NCBI RefSeq assembly: GCF_007829955.1 | Contig: NZ_VIWX01000002.1 | Coordinates: 806,001 to 870,000, forward strand | Direction of reading: 5' to 3' | Length of the DNA stretch: 64,000 bases | Source: Saccharopolyspora dendranthemae | GTDB lineage: Bacteria > Actinomycetota > Actinomycetes > Mycobacteriales > Pseudonocardiaceae | Part shown: positions 35,137 through 44,004 of the stretch, piece by piece | How positions within the stretch are numbered: position 1 is the first letter of the stretch | Layout of the letters: each line of letters begins with the position of its first letter | Program-made: the position numbers and the translations under genes | The notes under the pieces: generated by a model | Seen by the model: only the letters and a program-made list of their open reading frames with translations | What the model was told of the DNA's origin: nothing | Databases searched by the model: none

Positions 35137-37269
35137 TCATCCGTCGAGCTTTCCCGCTGCTCTGGCCCACCGGTACTTGGCCGCGAGGACCTCCACGGGC
35201 TTTTCGGTGGTGTAGGGGAAGGCGACGATGCCGTGGTCGAAGAGGTAGTCCGCGGCCTTCTCGACCTCCGTGTCGCCTGCCAGCGAGACCACGATGGGCT
35301 TGTCGATCCCTTTCTCGCGGGCCTCCTCGGCCACGCGGGACGCCAGTTCGGCGAACACCATCGGCGGGGTGACGATGGTGTGCCAGTACCCCAGGATCAG
35401 CGAGTGGATCCGCGGGTCCCGCAACCCGAGCCGGAGGGTGGCCTCGTAGGTGCTCGGCGGCTCACCGCCGGTGATGTCGACCGGGTTGCCCGCCGCGCCG
35501 AACGGCGGGATGTAGCGCCGGAACTCCTCGTCGAGGTCCGGCGGGATGTCCATCAGGCTCAGCCCGTTGGCCACGCACGCGTCCGACAGCAGCACGCCGG
35601 AGCCGCCGGCGCCGGTGATGATGACGACGTTCTCGCCCTGCGGGGTCGGCAGGACCGGCAAACCCCGCGCGTACTCCAGCATCTCGTTGAGACCGGGCGC
35701 CCGCACCACGCCCGCCTGGCGCAGCACGTCGTCGTAGACCTTGTCGTTGCCCGCCAGCGCTCCCGTGTGCGAGCTCGCCGCCCGCGCGCCCATGTCGGTG
35801 CGGCCGGCCTTGAGCACCACCACGGGCTTCTTCTGGGTGATGCTCTTGGCGGCCCGCACGAACGCCCGCCCGTCCTTGAGATCCTCCAGGTGCATGGCCA
35901 CGACGTTGGTGTTGTCGTCGTGCTCGAAGAACGTCAGCAGGTCGTCCTCGTCCACATCGGACTTGTTGCCCAGCCCGACGATCGCCGACACGCCCATCTT
36001 CGTGGTGCGGGAGAAGCCGAGGATGGCCATCCCGATGCCGCCGCTCTGCGAGGTCAACGCCACGCCGCCGCGCACGTCGTAGGGTGTGCAGAACGTCGCG
36101 CACAGGTTCTGCGGGGTGTAGTAGTAGCCGTAGATGTTGGGTCCCAGCAGCCGGATCCCGTGCTCGCGGGCGACCGCCACGACCTCCTCCTGCAGCTCGT
36201 GGTTGCCGGTCTCGGCGAACCCGGACGGGATCAGGACCGCCGCCGCGACTCCCTTCGCGCCGCACTCCCGCAGCGCCGAGGACACGAACTTCGCGGGAAC
36301 CGCGAACACCGCGACGTCCACCGGCCCCGGAACATCGGTGATGCTGGCGAAGGCTTTGCGCCCCATGATCTCGTCGGACTTGGGGTTGATCGGGTGGATC
36401 TCGCCCGAGTACCCGCCGTTGATGAGGTTCTTCATCACCGAATTGCCGATCTTGCCGTCCTCGTTGGACGCACCGATGACCGCGACGCTGCCGGGCATCA
36501 TCAGCCGCCGCATCGATTCCAGGATCTCCTCCGTCGAGCGCTGCGGCGCTGCCACCGGTTCCTCGGTCTGGAGCACGATCCGCACGTCGGCAGCCGTGGC
36601 GCCCGACGGCGTCGCGAAGACCGGGTTGAGGTCCAGTTCGGAGATCTCGGGGAAGTCGTCGACCAGCTCCGACACCCGGCGCAGCACCTCCGCGAGCGCC
36701 CGGGCGTCCACCGGTTCGGCACCACGAGCACCGCGCAGCACCTCGGCCGCGGCGATGTCGTCGAGCATCGCCGCAGCCTCGTCGGAGCTCAGCGGCGCCA
36801 ATCGGAAGGTGACGTCCTTGAGGACTTCGACCAGCACCCCGCCGAGCCCGAAGGCGACGACCTTGCCGAAGGTGGGATCGGTGGTGGCCCCGACGATCAC
36901 CTCCTGGCCGCTGACCATCTGCTGCACCTGCACCCCGGAGATCGCGGGGTTCTCCACGTGGGCGTGGGCGTTGGAGAGGATGCGCTGGTAGCCGGCTCGC
37001 ACGTCCTGCTCGCCGCTGACGTCGATCAGCACGCAACCGGCGTCGGTCTTGTGCAGGATGTCCGGTGAGACGATCTTCAACGCCACCGGTCCGCCGAACT
37101 CGGCGGCGAGCGCCACCGCCTCGTCCGGGCTGGTGGCCAGGCCTTCCCCGGCCGTGGGGATGCCGTAGGCGTCGCACAGCAGCTTGGCCTCCGGCGCGGT
37201 CAGCGCGGTCCGACCCTCGGACCGCACCGCGTCGAGCACCTCGCGCACTCGGGCACCGTCGTATGCCAC
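35137..37269 (-). CDS. ADP-forming acyl-CoA synthetase (acetate-CoA ligase family)
   Basis: 710 residues. The ATP-grasp domain comes first (about 1-230: 'PVALKIVSPDILHKTDAGCV', 'LDLNPVFA'). The CoA-binding and ligase domains follow (about 245-700: 'SVAVIGASNEDGKIG', 'LTSQSGGIGMAIL', 'GNKSDVDEDDLLTFF', 'GAGGSGVLLSD'). This swapped beta-alpha order is common in NDP-forming acyl-CoA synthetases. The reaction makes a CoA thioester from acid plus ATP, or the reverse with ATP gain. GTG 37269 is 1 bp after the CoA-transferase stop. Confidence 0.88.
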   Translation of the reverse strand: MAYDGARVREVLDAVRSEGRTALTAPEAKLLCDAYGIPTAGEGLATSPDEAVALAAEFGGPVALKIVSPDILHKTDAGCVLIDVSGEQDVRAGYQRILSNAHAHVENPAISGVQVQQMVSGQEVIVGATTDPTFGKVVAFGLGGVLVEVLKDVTFRLAPLSSDEAAAMLDDIAAAEVLRGARGAEPVDARALAEVLRRVSELVDDFPEISELDLNPVFATPSGATAADVRIVLQTEEPVAAPQRSTEEILESMRRLMMPGSVAVIGASNEDGKIGNSVMKNLINGGYSGEIHPINPKSDEIMGRKAFASITDVPGPVDVAVFAVPAKFVSSALRECGAKGVAAAVLIPSGFAETGNHELQEEVVAVAREHGIRLLGPNIYGYYYTPQNLCATFCTPYDVRGGVALTSQSGGIGMAILGFSRTTKMGVSAIVGLGNKSDVDEDDLLTFFEHDDNTNVVAMHLEDLKDGRAFVRAAKSITQKKPVVVLKAGRTDMGARAASSHTGALAGNDKVYDDVLRQAGVVRAPGLNEMLEYARGLPVLPTPQGENVVIITGAGGSGVLLSDACVANGLSLMDIPPDLDEEFRRYIPPFGAAGNPVDITGGEPPSTYEATLRLGLRDPRIHSLILGYWHTIVTPPMVFAELASRVAEEAREKGIDKPIVVSLAGDTEVEKAADYLFDHGIVAFPYTTEKPVEVLAAKYRWARAAGKLDG

Positions 37270-37270
37270 T

Positions 37271-38497
37271 TCAGATCACTCCGTTCGCCTTGAGCTCGGC
37301 CAGTTCGGACTCGTCGATGCCCAGCTGATCCCGGAAGACCTCGGCCGTGTGCTCGCCGAGCAGGGGGGAGCGCTGGACGTGCACGGGGGAGTCGGAGAGC
37401 TTGATGGGGCAGCCGACCGTCTTGAACTCGCCGCGATCGGGGTGATCGACGCTGACGATCATGTCGTTGTCGGCGAGCGAGGAGTCCTCGATGATCTCCT
37501 TGGTCGACAGGATCGGACCGCACGGAACGTTGTGCTCGTTGAGCGCCGCCAGCACCGTCCACTTGTCGTGACCGAGCGACCACTCCTCGATCAGGCCGAA
37601 CATCTTGTCCAGCTTGGACAGACGCGCTTCGGGAGTGGCCCAGTCCGGGTCCTCGGTCAGTTCCGGCCGGCCGATCAGGTTCGCGATCGGTGCCCATCCC
37701 TGGGGCTGGACGATCACGTAGATGTAGTCGTTGGGGCCGCCCGGTTTGCAGCGCACCGCCCAGCCGGGCTGACCGCCGCCAGAGGCGTTGCCCGAACGCG
37801 GGACCTCGTCGCCGAAGTCGCCGTTGGGGTACTCGCGCAGCGGTCCGTGCGCCAGCCGCTGCTGGTCGCGCAGCTTCACCCGGCACAGGTTGAGCACCGC
37901 GTGCTGCATGGCCACCGACACCCGCTGGCCCTCCCCGGTGCGCTCGCGCTGCAGGAGCGCGGCGAGGATGCCCGCCACGGTGTGGATCCCGGTTCCGGAA
38001 TCACCGATCTGCGCGCCGGTGGCCATCGGCGGCCCGTCCTCCGAGCCGGTCGTGGACATCGACCCGCCCATCGCCTGGGCGACGACCTCGTATGCCTTGA
38101 AGTGCGTGTAGGGCCCGTCGCCGAATCCTTTGATGGAGGCGTAGATCAGCTTCGGGTTGATCTCCCGCAGCTTCTCCCACGTGAAGCCCATCCGGTCGAC
38201 CGTCCCGGGCCCGAAGTTCTCCACCAGCACGTCGGATTCCGCCACGAGCCGGGTGAAGATCTCCTTGCCCGCATCGGACTTCATGTTCAGCGTGATGCTG
38301 CGCTTGTTGCAGTTGAGCATCGTGAAGTAGAGGCTGTCGGCGTCGTCGACGTCGCGCAGCTGCTTGCGGGTGATGTCGCCGGTCGGGGCCTCCAGCTTCA
38401 CCACGTCGGCCCCGAGCCAGGCCAGGATCTGCGTCGCCGACGGCCCGGACTGCACGTGGGTCATGTCCAGGATTCGCACGCCTTCCAATGCGCTCAT
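37271..38497 (-). CDS. frc: Formyl-CoA:oxalate CoA-transferase homologue (CaiB/BaiF, class III)
   Basis: 408 residues, colinear with Oxalobacter Frc: '[20 protein letters not shown]', '[19 protein letters not shown]', '[17 protein letters not shown]' and '[11 protein letters not shown]'. The catalytic Asp is D166 in 'AQIGDSGTG'. The glycine loop reads S-G-G-G-Q (239-243), where Oxalobacter has four glycines. It moves CoA from formyl-CoA to oxalate or a related acid. The next upstream gene encodes a formyl-CoA-producing TPP enzyme. Confidence 0.85.
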   Translation of the reverse strand: MSALEGVRILDMTHVQSGPSATQILAWLGADVVKLEAPTGDITRKQLRDVDDADSLYFTMLNCNKRSITLNMKSDAGKEIFTRLVAESDVLVENFGPGTVDRMGFTWEKLREINPKLIYASIKGFGDGPYTHFKAYEVVAQAMGGSMSTTGSEDGPPMATGAQIGDSGTGIHTVAGILAALLQRERTGEGQRVSVAMQHAVLNLCRVKLRDQQRLAHGPLREYPNGDFGDEVPRSGNASGGGQPGWAVRCKPGGPNDYIYVIVQPQGWAPIANLIGRPELTEDPDWATPEARLSKLDKMFGLIEEWSLGHDKWTVLAALNEHNVPCGPILSTKEIIEDSSLADNDMIVSVDHPDRGEFKTVGCPIKLSDSPVHVQRSPLLGEHTAEVFRDQLGIDESELAELKANGVI

Positions 38498-38510
38498 GAC
38501 TGGAAACCCC

Positions 38511-40211
38511 TCACTTGTACATGGTTTGGTTCATGGTCCCGGGGGCGTAGACCTCGGGATCCACCCAGACGTTGATCAGCGACGGCTTGCCGGACTCGCG
38601 AGCGCGGCGCAGCGCCGGAGCGATCTCGGCGGGGTCGCGGACCTCTTCGCCGTATCCCCCGAGCATCTGGGCGAACCGGCTGTAGGGGATGTCGCCGAGG
38701 GTGTTGCCGACGCGGCCGCGGTCCTCGCCGTACTTGGCGATCTGGCCGTAGCGGATCTGGTTCATCGAGGAGTTGTTGCCGACGATGCCGACGAACGGCA
38801 GGTCGAAGCGCACCATCGTCTCGAAGTCCCACCCGGTGAGGCTGAACGCGCCGTCGCCGAACAGGCACACGACTTCCTTGTCGGGGCAGGCCTTCTTGGC
38901 GGCCATCGCGAAGGGCACGCCGACGCCGAGGGTGCCCAGCGGCCCGGGGTCCATCCAGTGGCCGGGCGCCTTGGGCTGGATGACCTGGCCGGAGAAGGTG
39001 ACGATGTCGCCGCCGTCGCCGATGTAGATGGAGTCCTCGGTGAGGAACTCGTTGATCTCGTGCACGAGCCGGTAGGGATCGATGGGGGAGGAGTCGGAGT
39101 GCTGGCGGCCGAGCCGCTTCTGCAGCGCGGCGTTCTCCACCTCGCGCAGCTCCTGCACCCACGCCCGGCGGCCGGCGGCGCCGTTGTCGTCGCGCCCGGA
39201 GGCGGCCTGCGACAGCGCGGTGAGCACCGCGTCGGCGTCGCCGACGATGCCCAGGTCGACGTCGCGGTTGCGGCCGACGGTGCGGTAGTCCAGGTCGATC
39301 TGCACCACCGTCGCGTCGGGGGACAGGCGCTTGCCGTAGCCCATCCGGAAGTCGAACGGCGTGCCCAGGATGATGATCAGGTCGGCCTCGGAGAACGCGT
39401 GGCGGCGGGCGAGCTGGAAGTGCAGGGGGTCCCCGGGCGGGAGCGTGCCCCGGCCGGCGCCGTTGCAGAAGGCGGGCAGGTTCAGCTCGCGCACGAGCTT
39501 GACCGCCGAGTCCGTCGCGCGGCAGGTCCAGGTCTGGCTTCCCAGCAGGATGCACGGCTTCTCGGCCTCGACCAGCAGATCGGCCAGCTTCTGCACGGCG
39601 TCGGGGTCACCTGCCGAGCGGGTGGTGGCCCGGTAACCGCCCGCCTGCGGGATTCTCGCCCGGTCCACCGGGACCTTGGCGTCGAGCACGTCGCGCGGGA
39701 TCTCCAGGAACGACGGGCCGGGGGAGCCGTGGAAGCACTCGCGGAAGGCCATCGACACCATGTCCGCGGCGCGTTCGGTGTGCGGGACCGTGGCGGCGAA
39801 CTTGGTGATCGGGTTCATCATGTCCACGTGCGGGAGGTCCTGCAGCGACCCCATCTTGTGCTGTGACAGTGCGCCCTGGCCGCCGATGAGCAGCATCGGG
39901 CTCTCGGCGCGGAAGGCGTTGGCCACGCCCGTGACCGCGTCCGTGGTGCCGGGTCCGGCGGTGACCACGGCGCAGCCGGGCTTGCCGGTGATGCGGGAGT
40001 AGCCGTCGGCGGCGTGCGCGGCGACCTGCTCGTGGCGCACGTCGATGACGTCGATGCCCTCGTCGACGCATCCGTCGTAGATGTCGATGATGTGGCCTCC
40101 GCAGAGCGTGAAGATCGTGTCCACGCCTTCGGCTTTGAGCGCCTTGGCGACGAGGTGGCCGCCGGAGATCTGATCGGGTTCGCCTGCGTTGTCGGGTGCC
40201 GTCTGGGCCAT
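38511..40211 (-). CDS. TPP enzyme of the oxalyl-CoA decarboxylase / 2-hydroxyacyl-CoA lyase group
   Basis: 566 residues. The N-terminal PYR domain has the activating Glu E61 in 'RHEQ'; the central FAD/ADP-type domain follows; the C-terminal TPP motif is 'GDGAF...NNSSMN' (about 450-485). ATG 40211 follows AAAGGGGATGAG; the longer start at 40253 would run into GntR operator b. Pairing with Frc suggests oxalyl-CoA decarboxylase. However, the two active-site tyrosines of Oxalobacter Oxc are not conserved, so an actinobacterial 2-hydroxyacyl-CoA lyase is at least as likely. Both give formyl-CoA. Confidence 0.72.
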   Translation of the reverse strand: MAQTAPDNAGEPDQISGGHLVAKALKAEGVDTIFTLCGGHIIDIYDGCVDEGIDVIDVRHEQVAAHAADGYSRITGKPGCAVVTAGPGTTDAVTGVANAFRAESPMLLIGGQGALSQHKMGSLQDLPHVDMMNPITKFAATVPHTERAADMVSMAFRECFHGSPGPSFLEIPRDVLDAKVPVDRARIPQAGGYRATTRSAGDPDAVQKLADLLVEAEKPCILLGSQTWTCRATDSAVKLVRELNLPAFCNGAGRGTLPPGDPLHFQLARRHAFSEADLIIILGTPFDFRMGYGKRLSPDATVVQIDLDYRTVGRNRDVDLGIVGDADAVLTALSQAASGRDDNGAAGRRAWVQELREVENAALQKRLGRQHSDSSPIDPYRLVHEINEFLTEDSIYIGDGGDIVTFSGQVIQPKAPGHWMDPGPLGTLGVGVPFAMAAKKACPDKEVVCLFGDGAFSLTGWDFETMVRFDLPFVGIVGNNSSMNQIRYGQIAKYGEDRGRVGNTLGDIPYSRFAQMLGGYGEEVRDPAEIAPALRRARESGKPSLINVWVDPEVYAPGTMNQTMYK

Positions 40212-40256
40212 GCGCTCATCCCCTTTGAAAGGCGCGGCTGCGGTCGTCTCCATACT

Positions 40257-40268
40257 GCATACCGTATG
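40257..40268. promoter_or_regulatory. GntR-type operator b (GCATACCGTATG)
   Basis: CATAC-C-GTATG palindrome, 46 bp upstream of the TPP-enzyme start, in the 298-bp divergent region shared with the reductase gene. Confidence 0.75.
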
Positions 40269-40431
40269 AGGTTCCTAACAGGGATACCGCAGCGAATCGC
40301 GGGTGTCCATAGCCGGAGACGGGCGGCGGCAGCGACTTCGATCTGTCCGAAGTGGATTCTCGGCGGGATGTTATGCCTGTTCAGAGCTGCGGTGAGGTGG
40401 TCAGGCGAGAGCAGGGGAGAGGCGCTGAATC

Positions 40432-40459
40432 TTGCCGGACTGGAGCCATACTGTATACT
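40432..40459 (+). promoter_or_regulatory. Promoter of the reductase-dehydrogenase pair
   Basis: -35 TTGCCG (40432-40437), 16-bp spacer, -10 TATACT (40454-40459). The -10 lies within GntR operator c, as expected for repression. Confidence 0.55.
40446..40458. promoter_or_regulatory. GntR-type operator c (CCATACTGTATAC)
   Basis: ATAC-T-GTAT core with one weaker arm end than copy a. It overlaps the -10 of the plus-strand promoter. Confidence 0.75.
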
Positions 40460-40509
40460 GAATGCACCGACACCCGCGTCTGGCCGCACGACCAGAGCGG
40501 AGATCCATC

Positions 40510-41517
40510 GTGAGAGTCGCTGTTGTCGGCGCCGGTGCCATCGGCGCTTATGTGGGCGCCTGCCTGCACAGGGCGGGCGCGGAGGTGAGCCTGCTGGCTC
40601 GCGGGAACAACCTGAACGCGCTGCGCGCCGGCGGAGTTCAGGTGCTCAGTCCGCGCGGGGACTTCCGGGTCGCACCGCGCGCCACCGACGATCCGGCCGA
40701 GATCGGTCCGGTGGACCACGTCGTCCTCGGTCTGAAGGCCTATTCCTACGCCGAGTGCGGGCCGCTCGTCCACCCCCTGCTGAAGGAGGACACCACGATC
40801 ATCGCCGCGCAGAACGGAATTCCGTGGTGGTACTTCCACGGACTGCGCGGTCCATTCGAAGGGCACCGCATCGACGCCGTCGATCCCGGCGGCGCCGTCA
40901 GCGCCGTCCTGCCGCCACGCCGCGCCCTCGGCTGCGTGGTCTACGCCGCCACCGAGCTCGACGCCCCCGGAGTGGTGCGGCACAGGGAAGGCACCCGCTT
41001 CTCCCTCGGTGAACCCGACGGCAGCGACTCCCGGCGGTGCCGCGAGTTCAGCAAGGCCATGACCGCCGGTGGCCTGAAATGCCCCGTCGAGCAGGACATC
41101 CGCAACGACGTCTGGATCAAGCTGATGGGCAACGTCGCGTTCAACCCGATCAGCGCGCTGACCGGTGCGACCCTCGCCGGGATGTGCGGGCACCCCGGTG
41201 TGCGGGAGCTGGTGGCGACGGTGATGCGCGAATCGCTGGAGATCGCGGCTGCGCTCGGCTGCCACCCCGACATCGCCGTCGAGCGGCGGCTGGCCGGGGC
41301 CGAGCGCACCGGCGAGCACAAGACCTCCACGCTGCAGGACCTGGAGCGGGGAAAACCGCTGGAACTGGCGGCAATGCTCACCGCGGTCGTCGAACTGGCC
41401 GACCTGGTGGGCGCCGAAGCCCCGGTGCTGCGGACCGTCAACGCGCTGGGCGACCTGCTCGGGCAGCGCGTCGCACCGCGCGAAACCGCCACCGCCGGGC
41501 CGATCTCACGGGAGTGA
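40510..41517 (+). CDS. 2-dehydropantoate 2-reductase family protein
   Basis: A 335-residue NAD(P)-dependent reductase: Rossmann 'VAVVGAGAIGAYVGACLH', and an ApbA_C domain with the catalytic Lys in 'DVWIKLMGNVAFNPISALTG'. GTG 40510 follows GGAGAT; the earlier ATG 40462 sits beside the operator. In this GntR-controlled context it more likely reduces or oxidises a 2-oxo/2-hydroxy acid than makes pantoate. It may feed or drain the CoA pathway encoded divergently. Confidence 0.82.
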   Translation: MRVAVVGAGAIGAYVGACLHRAGAEVSLLARGNNLNALRAGGVQVLSPRGDFRVAPRATDDPAEIGPVDHVVLGLKAYSYAECGPLVHPLLKEDTTIIAAQNGIPWWYFHGLRGPFEGHRIDAVDPGGAVSAVLPPRRALGCVVYAATELDAPGVVRHREGTRFSLGEPDGSDSRRCREFSKAMTAGGLKCPVEQDIRNDVWIKLMGNVAFNPISALTGATLAGMCGHPGVRELVATVMRESLEIAAALGCHPDIAVERRLAGAERTGEHKTSTLQDLERGKPLELAAMLTAVVELADLVGAEAPVLRTVNALGDLLGQRVAPRETATAGPISRE

Positions 41518-41520
41518 GCA

Positions 41521-41588
41521 TGCTCGACCGCACGTCGCCGGTCCGTCACGCACCCGTGGCGGGCCGGTCCGGGTGGTGGTCGCGATGA
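41521..41588 (+). CDS. Possible 22-residue coupling peptide
   Basis: Begins at ATG 41521, 3 nt after the reductase stop, with GGGAGTGAG upstream. It ends in the TGA of ATGA at 41585, where the acyl-CoA dehydrogenase starts. The sequence is MLDRTSPVRHAPVAGRSGWW plus two residues. It may only serve to carry ribosomes to the next start. Confidence 0.3.
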
Positions 41589-42721
41589 CCGCCCGCAACC
41601 ACCGCGACGCGCTGGACCGCGTCGTGCGCACGACCGTGCAACCGAGCGCCCGCGAAGTCGACGACGGAGGGCGCTTCCCGCGCGAGAGCGTCGAGGCGCT
41701 CGGCCGGGCCGGATCGCTGGGGCTGATCCTGCCGACCTGCCACGGCGGTTCCGGTCACGGACTCGGCGAAGCCGTGGAGGCGACCACGCGGGTCGCCCGC
41801 GTCTGCGGCTCGACCGCAGCGGTGCTCGCCACCCACTACGCGGCCACCGCCGTGCTGGCCCGGCACGCCCGAGCGGACCTGCTGCGCGCGATCGCCGCCG
41901 GGGAGCACCTGTGCGCGCTGGCGCTCGCCGAACCGGACCGCGGACTGGTCCCGTCCGGGCGCGCGGACGCAGCCGGGGGAGTGGTGGCGCTCTCGGCACG
42001 CAAGAACTGGGTGACCGCGGCGGGCGAAGCCGACAGCTACCTCTGGTCGAGCCCACCGGCGGGTGATCGGGGCGGGATGTCGTTGTGGTTGGTCCCCGCC
42101 GAGGCGCCCGGGTTGTGCGTGCCCGAGGTCGCCGACGCGGTGGGCCTGCGCGGCAGTTCCACCGCCACCATCGTCGCGGACCCGGTGCGCGTCCCGGAGT
42201 CCGCGGTGCTCGCGGGAGACGGCGGGGGAGCGCAGCCGCTGCTGGAGGTGATCCTGCCCTGGCTGTGCGCGCTGCAGGCGGCGCTGGCGCTCGGGCTGAT
42301 GGAAGCCGTGCTGGCCCGCAGCATCGAGTGCGTCACCGGGCCGCAGCCCTCGTGGTCGCGCTGGCAGGACCCGCCGTCCCGGCGGCCCGAGGTCCGGGCG
42401 GACCTCGCTCGCATGAGGACGAAGGTGGACACCGCGAGGCTCGTGCTCACCGACGCCGTTCACCACGGCCGGCACGGCGAAGGGCCCGAACGCCTCCTGC
42501 AGGCCCGCGCGCTCAGCGGCGAGAACGCCATGCGGGTGGCGGAACTCGGCATCAAGGTGTGCGGGCAGTACGCCTTCCGCGCGGATTACGGGGTCGAGCG
42601 CCGGTTCCGCGACGCCCACGCGGCGACCCACGGTCAGCTGCCGACCGAAGCGGCGTTCGACCAGCTGGCGAAGCTCACCTGCCGCGCGCCGGTCCTCGGC
42701 GGGATGGCCTGGGGCGAGTGA
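41585..42721 (+). CDS. Acyl-CoA dehydrogenase family protein
   Basis: 378 residues with the helix-beta-helix plan of acyl-CoA dehydrogenases. N-terminal 'FPRESVEALGRAGSLGLILP', central 'LALAEPDRGLVPS' (FAD region, degenerate), 'SARKNWVTAAGEADSYLW' (usual form KxWIT), and C-terminal 'QARALSGENAMRVAELGIKVCGQYAF' (in part), an FAD-contact helix. A clear catalytic Glu is hard to assign. ATG 41585 overlaps the mini-ORF stop; GTG 41573 is possible. It is cotranscribed with the reductase. Confidence 0.8.
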   Translation: MTARNHRDALDRVVRTTVQPSAREVDDGGRFPRESVEALGRAGSLGLILPTCHGGSGHGLGEAVEATTRVARVCGSTAAVLATHYAATAVLARHARADLLRAIAAGEHLCALALAEPDRGLVPSGRADAAGGVVALSARKNWVTAAGEADSYLWSSPPAGDRGGMSLWLVPAEAPGLCVPEVADAVGLRGSSTATIVADPVRVPESAVLAGDGGGAQPLLEVILPWLCALQAALALGLMEAVLARSIECVTGPQPSWSRWQDPPSRRPEVRADLARMRTKVDTARLVLTDAVHHGRHGEGPERLLQARALSGENAMRVAELGIKVCGQYAFRADYGVERRFRDAHAATHGQLPTEAAFDQLAKLTCRAPVLGGMAWGE

Positions 42722-42756
42722 TGAGTCGGAGTCGGCACTCGACGGGAGAAAAGGAA

Positions 42757-42789
42757 AAGAGCGGCCGCTCCCCACAAGCAGCCGCTCTT
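42757..42789 (+). terminator. Terminator of the acyl-CoA dehydrogenase gene
   Basis: AAGAGCGGC/GCCGCTCTT, 9-bp perfect stem, 15-nt loop, 35 bp after the stop. The loop side contains GCGGCCGC. Confidence 0.65.
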
Positions 42790-42816
42790 CGGTCCCCCTC
42801 CCTGAACGGTGACGCC

Positions 42817-42860
42817 GGCGCCGGTGCGATGAATCCCCCATCACCCATCGAACCGGCGCC
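42817..42860. repeat. 15-bp-arm inverted repeat
   Basis: Arms 42817-42831 and 42846-42860 (starting GGCGCCGGT) pair with one mismatch around a 14-nt loop. It is a second-line terminator or folded RNA element. Confidence 0.5.
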
Positions 42861-42931
42861 CGGCCACCCGAGCGACCGTCGAACGGAGTCAAACGGACGC
42901 TCATGTGCCCCAGGCAGGCGACATGAATACT

Positions 42932-42953
42932 GCCCGAGTCAGCTTTCTCGGGC
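42932..42953. terminator. Stem-loop GCCCGAG/CTCGGGC
   Basis: A 7-bp stem with an 8-nt loop, followed by CTTTC on the plus strand. Confidence 0.45.
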
Positions 42954-43039
42954 CTTTCACAGCCGGAAAGTCCGAGCGTGTGGATTGATCTACCGCCCCC
43001 GGGGAGAGCAGGCGGGGTCTGGACCCTGATCTCACCTCG

Positions 43040-43059
43040 GCCGCTGCGAAGGCAGCGGC
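43040..43059 (-). terminator. Terminator of the gntR gene
   Basis: GCCGCTGC/GCAGCGGC, 8-bp stem with a 4-nt loop, directly after the gntR stop on the minus strand. Confidence 0.6.
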
Positions 43060-43746
43060 TCAGTCCTCGGTGGTCTGGGCGAGGTAGCTCTCGCGGGTGT
43101 GCTCGGTGTGCTCGCGCATGAGCCGGGCCGCCGTGTCGGCGTCCTTGGCGGTGATGGCCTCGATGAGCGCGGCGTGCTCGTCCCAGGCCTGCTTGCCCCG
43201 GCTCTTGGCGACGGGCGTGTGGTACCAGCGGACCCTGCGGTTGATCTGGGCCGCGAGTTCGTTGAGGACCTTGTTGCCCGACATCTCGGTGATCGTGGCG
43301 TGCAGCTCGGCGTTGGCGGCGACGACGGCTTCCACGTCGTCGGCCTTGATGGCGGCGAGGCCGGACTTGTAGATCCGCTTGAGCTCGGCGACCCCGTCCT
43401 TGGTGGAGTTCAGCGCGGCCAGACGCGCGGATTCGGCCTCCAGCAGCGTGCGCACGCCCAGGAGCTGGTCCGCTTCCTCCGGCGTGGGGCTGTGCACGAA
43501 GGCGCCGTAACCGGGCCGCAGGTCGACCCACTCGTCTTTCTTGAGCCACTGGAGCGCCTCGCGGACCGGCTGGCGGGACACTCCGAGCGCTTCGGCGAGC
43601 TCCTTCTCGACCAGGTGCTGCCCGGGCTTGAGCTCGCCGGTGATGATCAGTTCGAGGATGGCCTCGTAGACCGTCTCGCGCAGCGGCACCGGTCGCGTCA
43701 CCTGGCGGGCGGCGATGCCCTCGGACAGTTTCGAGGTCAGGGACAT
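43060..43746 (-). CDS. GntR-family regulator, FadR/FCD subfamily
   Basis: 228 residues. N-terminal winged helix 'LRETVYEAILELIITGELKPG', 'LVEKELAEALGVSRQPVREAL' (each in part); C-terminal FCD domain 'LLEAESARLAALN', 'NAELHATI', 'RVRWYH' and 'EHAALIEAI', with the His residues that usually hold a metal and an acid ligand. ATG 43746 follows GGAGCTGAGG; the 43821 start would cover operator d. It is almost certainly the repressor of the four GCATACNGTATGC sites. Its ligand is likely the acid or CoA ester handled by the regulon. Confidence 0.88.
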   Translation of the reverse strand: MSLTSKLSEGIAARQVTRPVPLRETVYEAILELIITGELKPGQHLVEKELAEALGVSRQPVREALQWLKKDEWVDLRPGYGAFVHSPTPEEADQLLGVRTLLEAESARLAALNSTKDGVAELKRIYKSGLAAIKADDVEAVVAANAELHATITEMSGNKVLNELAAQINRRVRWYHTPVAKSRGKQAWDEHAALIEAITAKDADTAARLMREHTEHTRESYLAQTTED

Positions 43747-43805
43747 GCGCCTCAGCTCCGGTTGCTCGTACCGACGGTGGCCACGGGACTGAGCCCGTGG
43801 CTTTA

Positions 43806-43818
43806 GCATACAGTATCC
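43806..43818. promoter_or_regulatory. GntR-type operator d (GCATACAGTATCC)
   Basis: ATAC-A-GTAT core, 60 bp upstream of the gntR start and containing a minus-strand -10-like TATGCT. Suggests autoregulation. Confidence 0.75.
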
Positions 43819-44004
43819 CAACAGTCAGGTCTGGCTTCGACGCGCGCGGTGGAACCGGTTCGTCCAGTGTGGACCAGCTGCTGGGCCGAACGGATGGATA
43901 ACCGGTGTGGTCCTGGACACCACCGCGTCGCCGGGCTACAACCACCGATGCCAGGCCCGAGAGCCGAGGCCTGCGGGGAGCGTTCCCCACTGCCGGAGGC
44001 GCCG

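Larger units (their letters stand above)
42722..43059. other. Intergenic region with several hairpins
   Basis: 338 bp between the convergent dehydrogenase and gntR genes. It holds four stem-loops, listed separately, and no credible gene. Confidence 0.7.
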
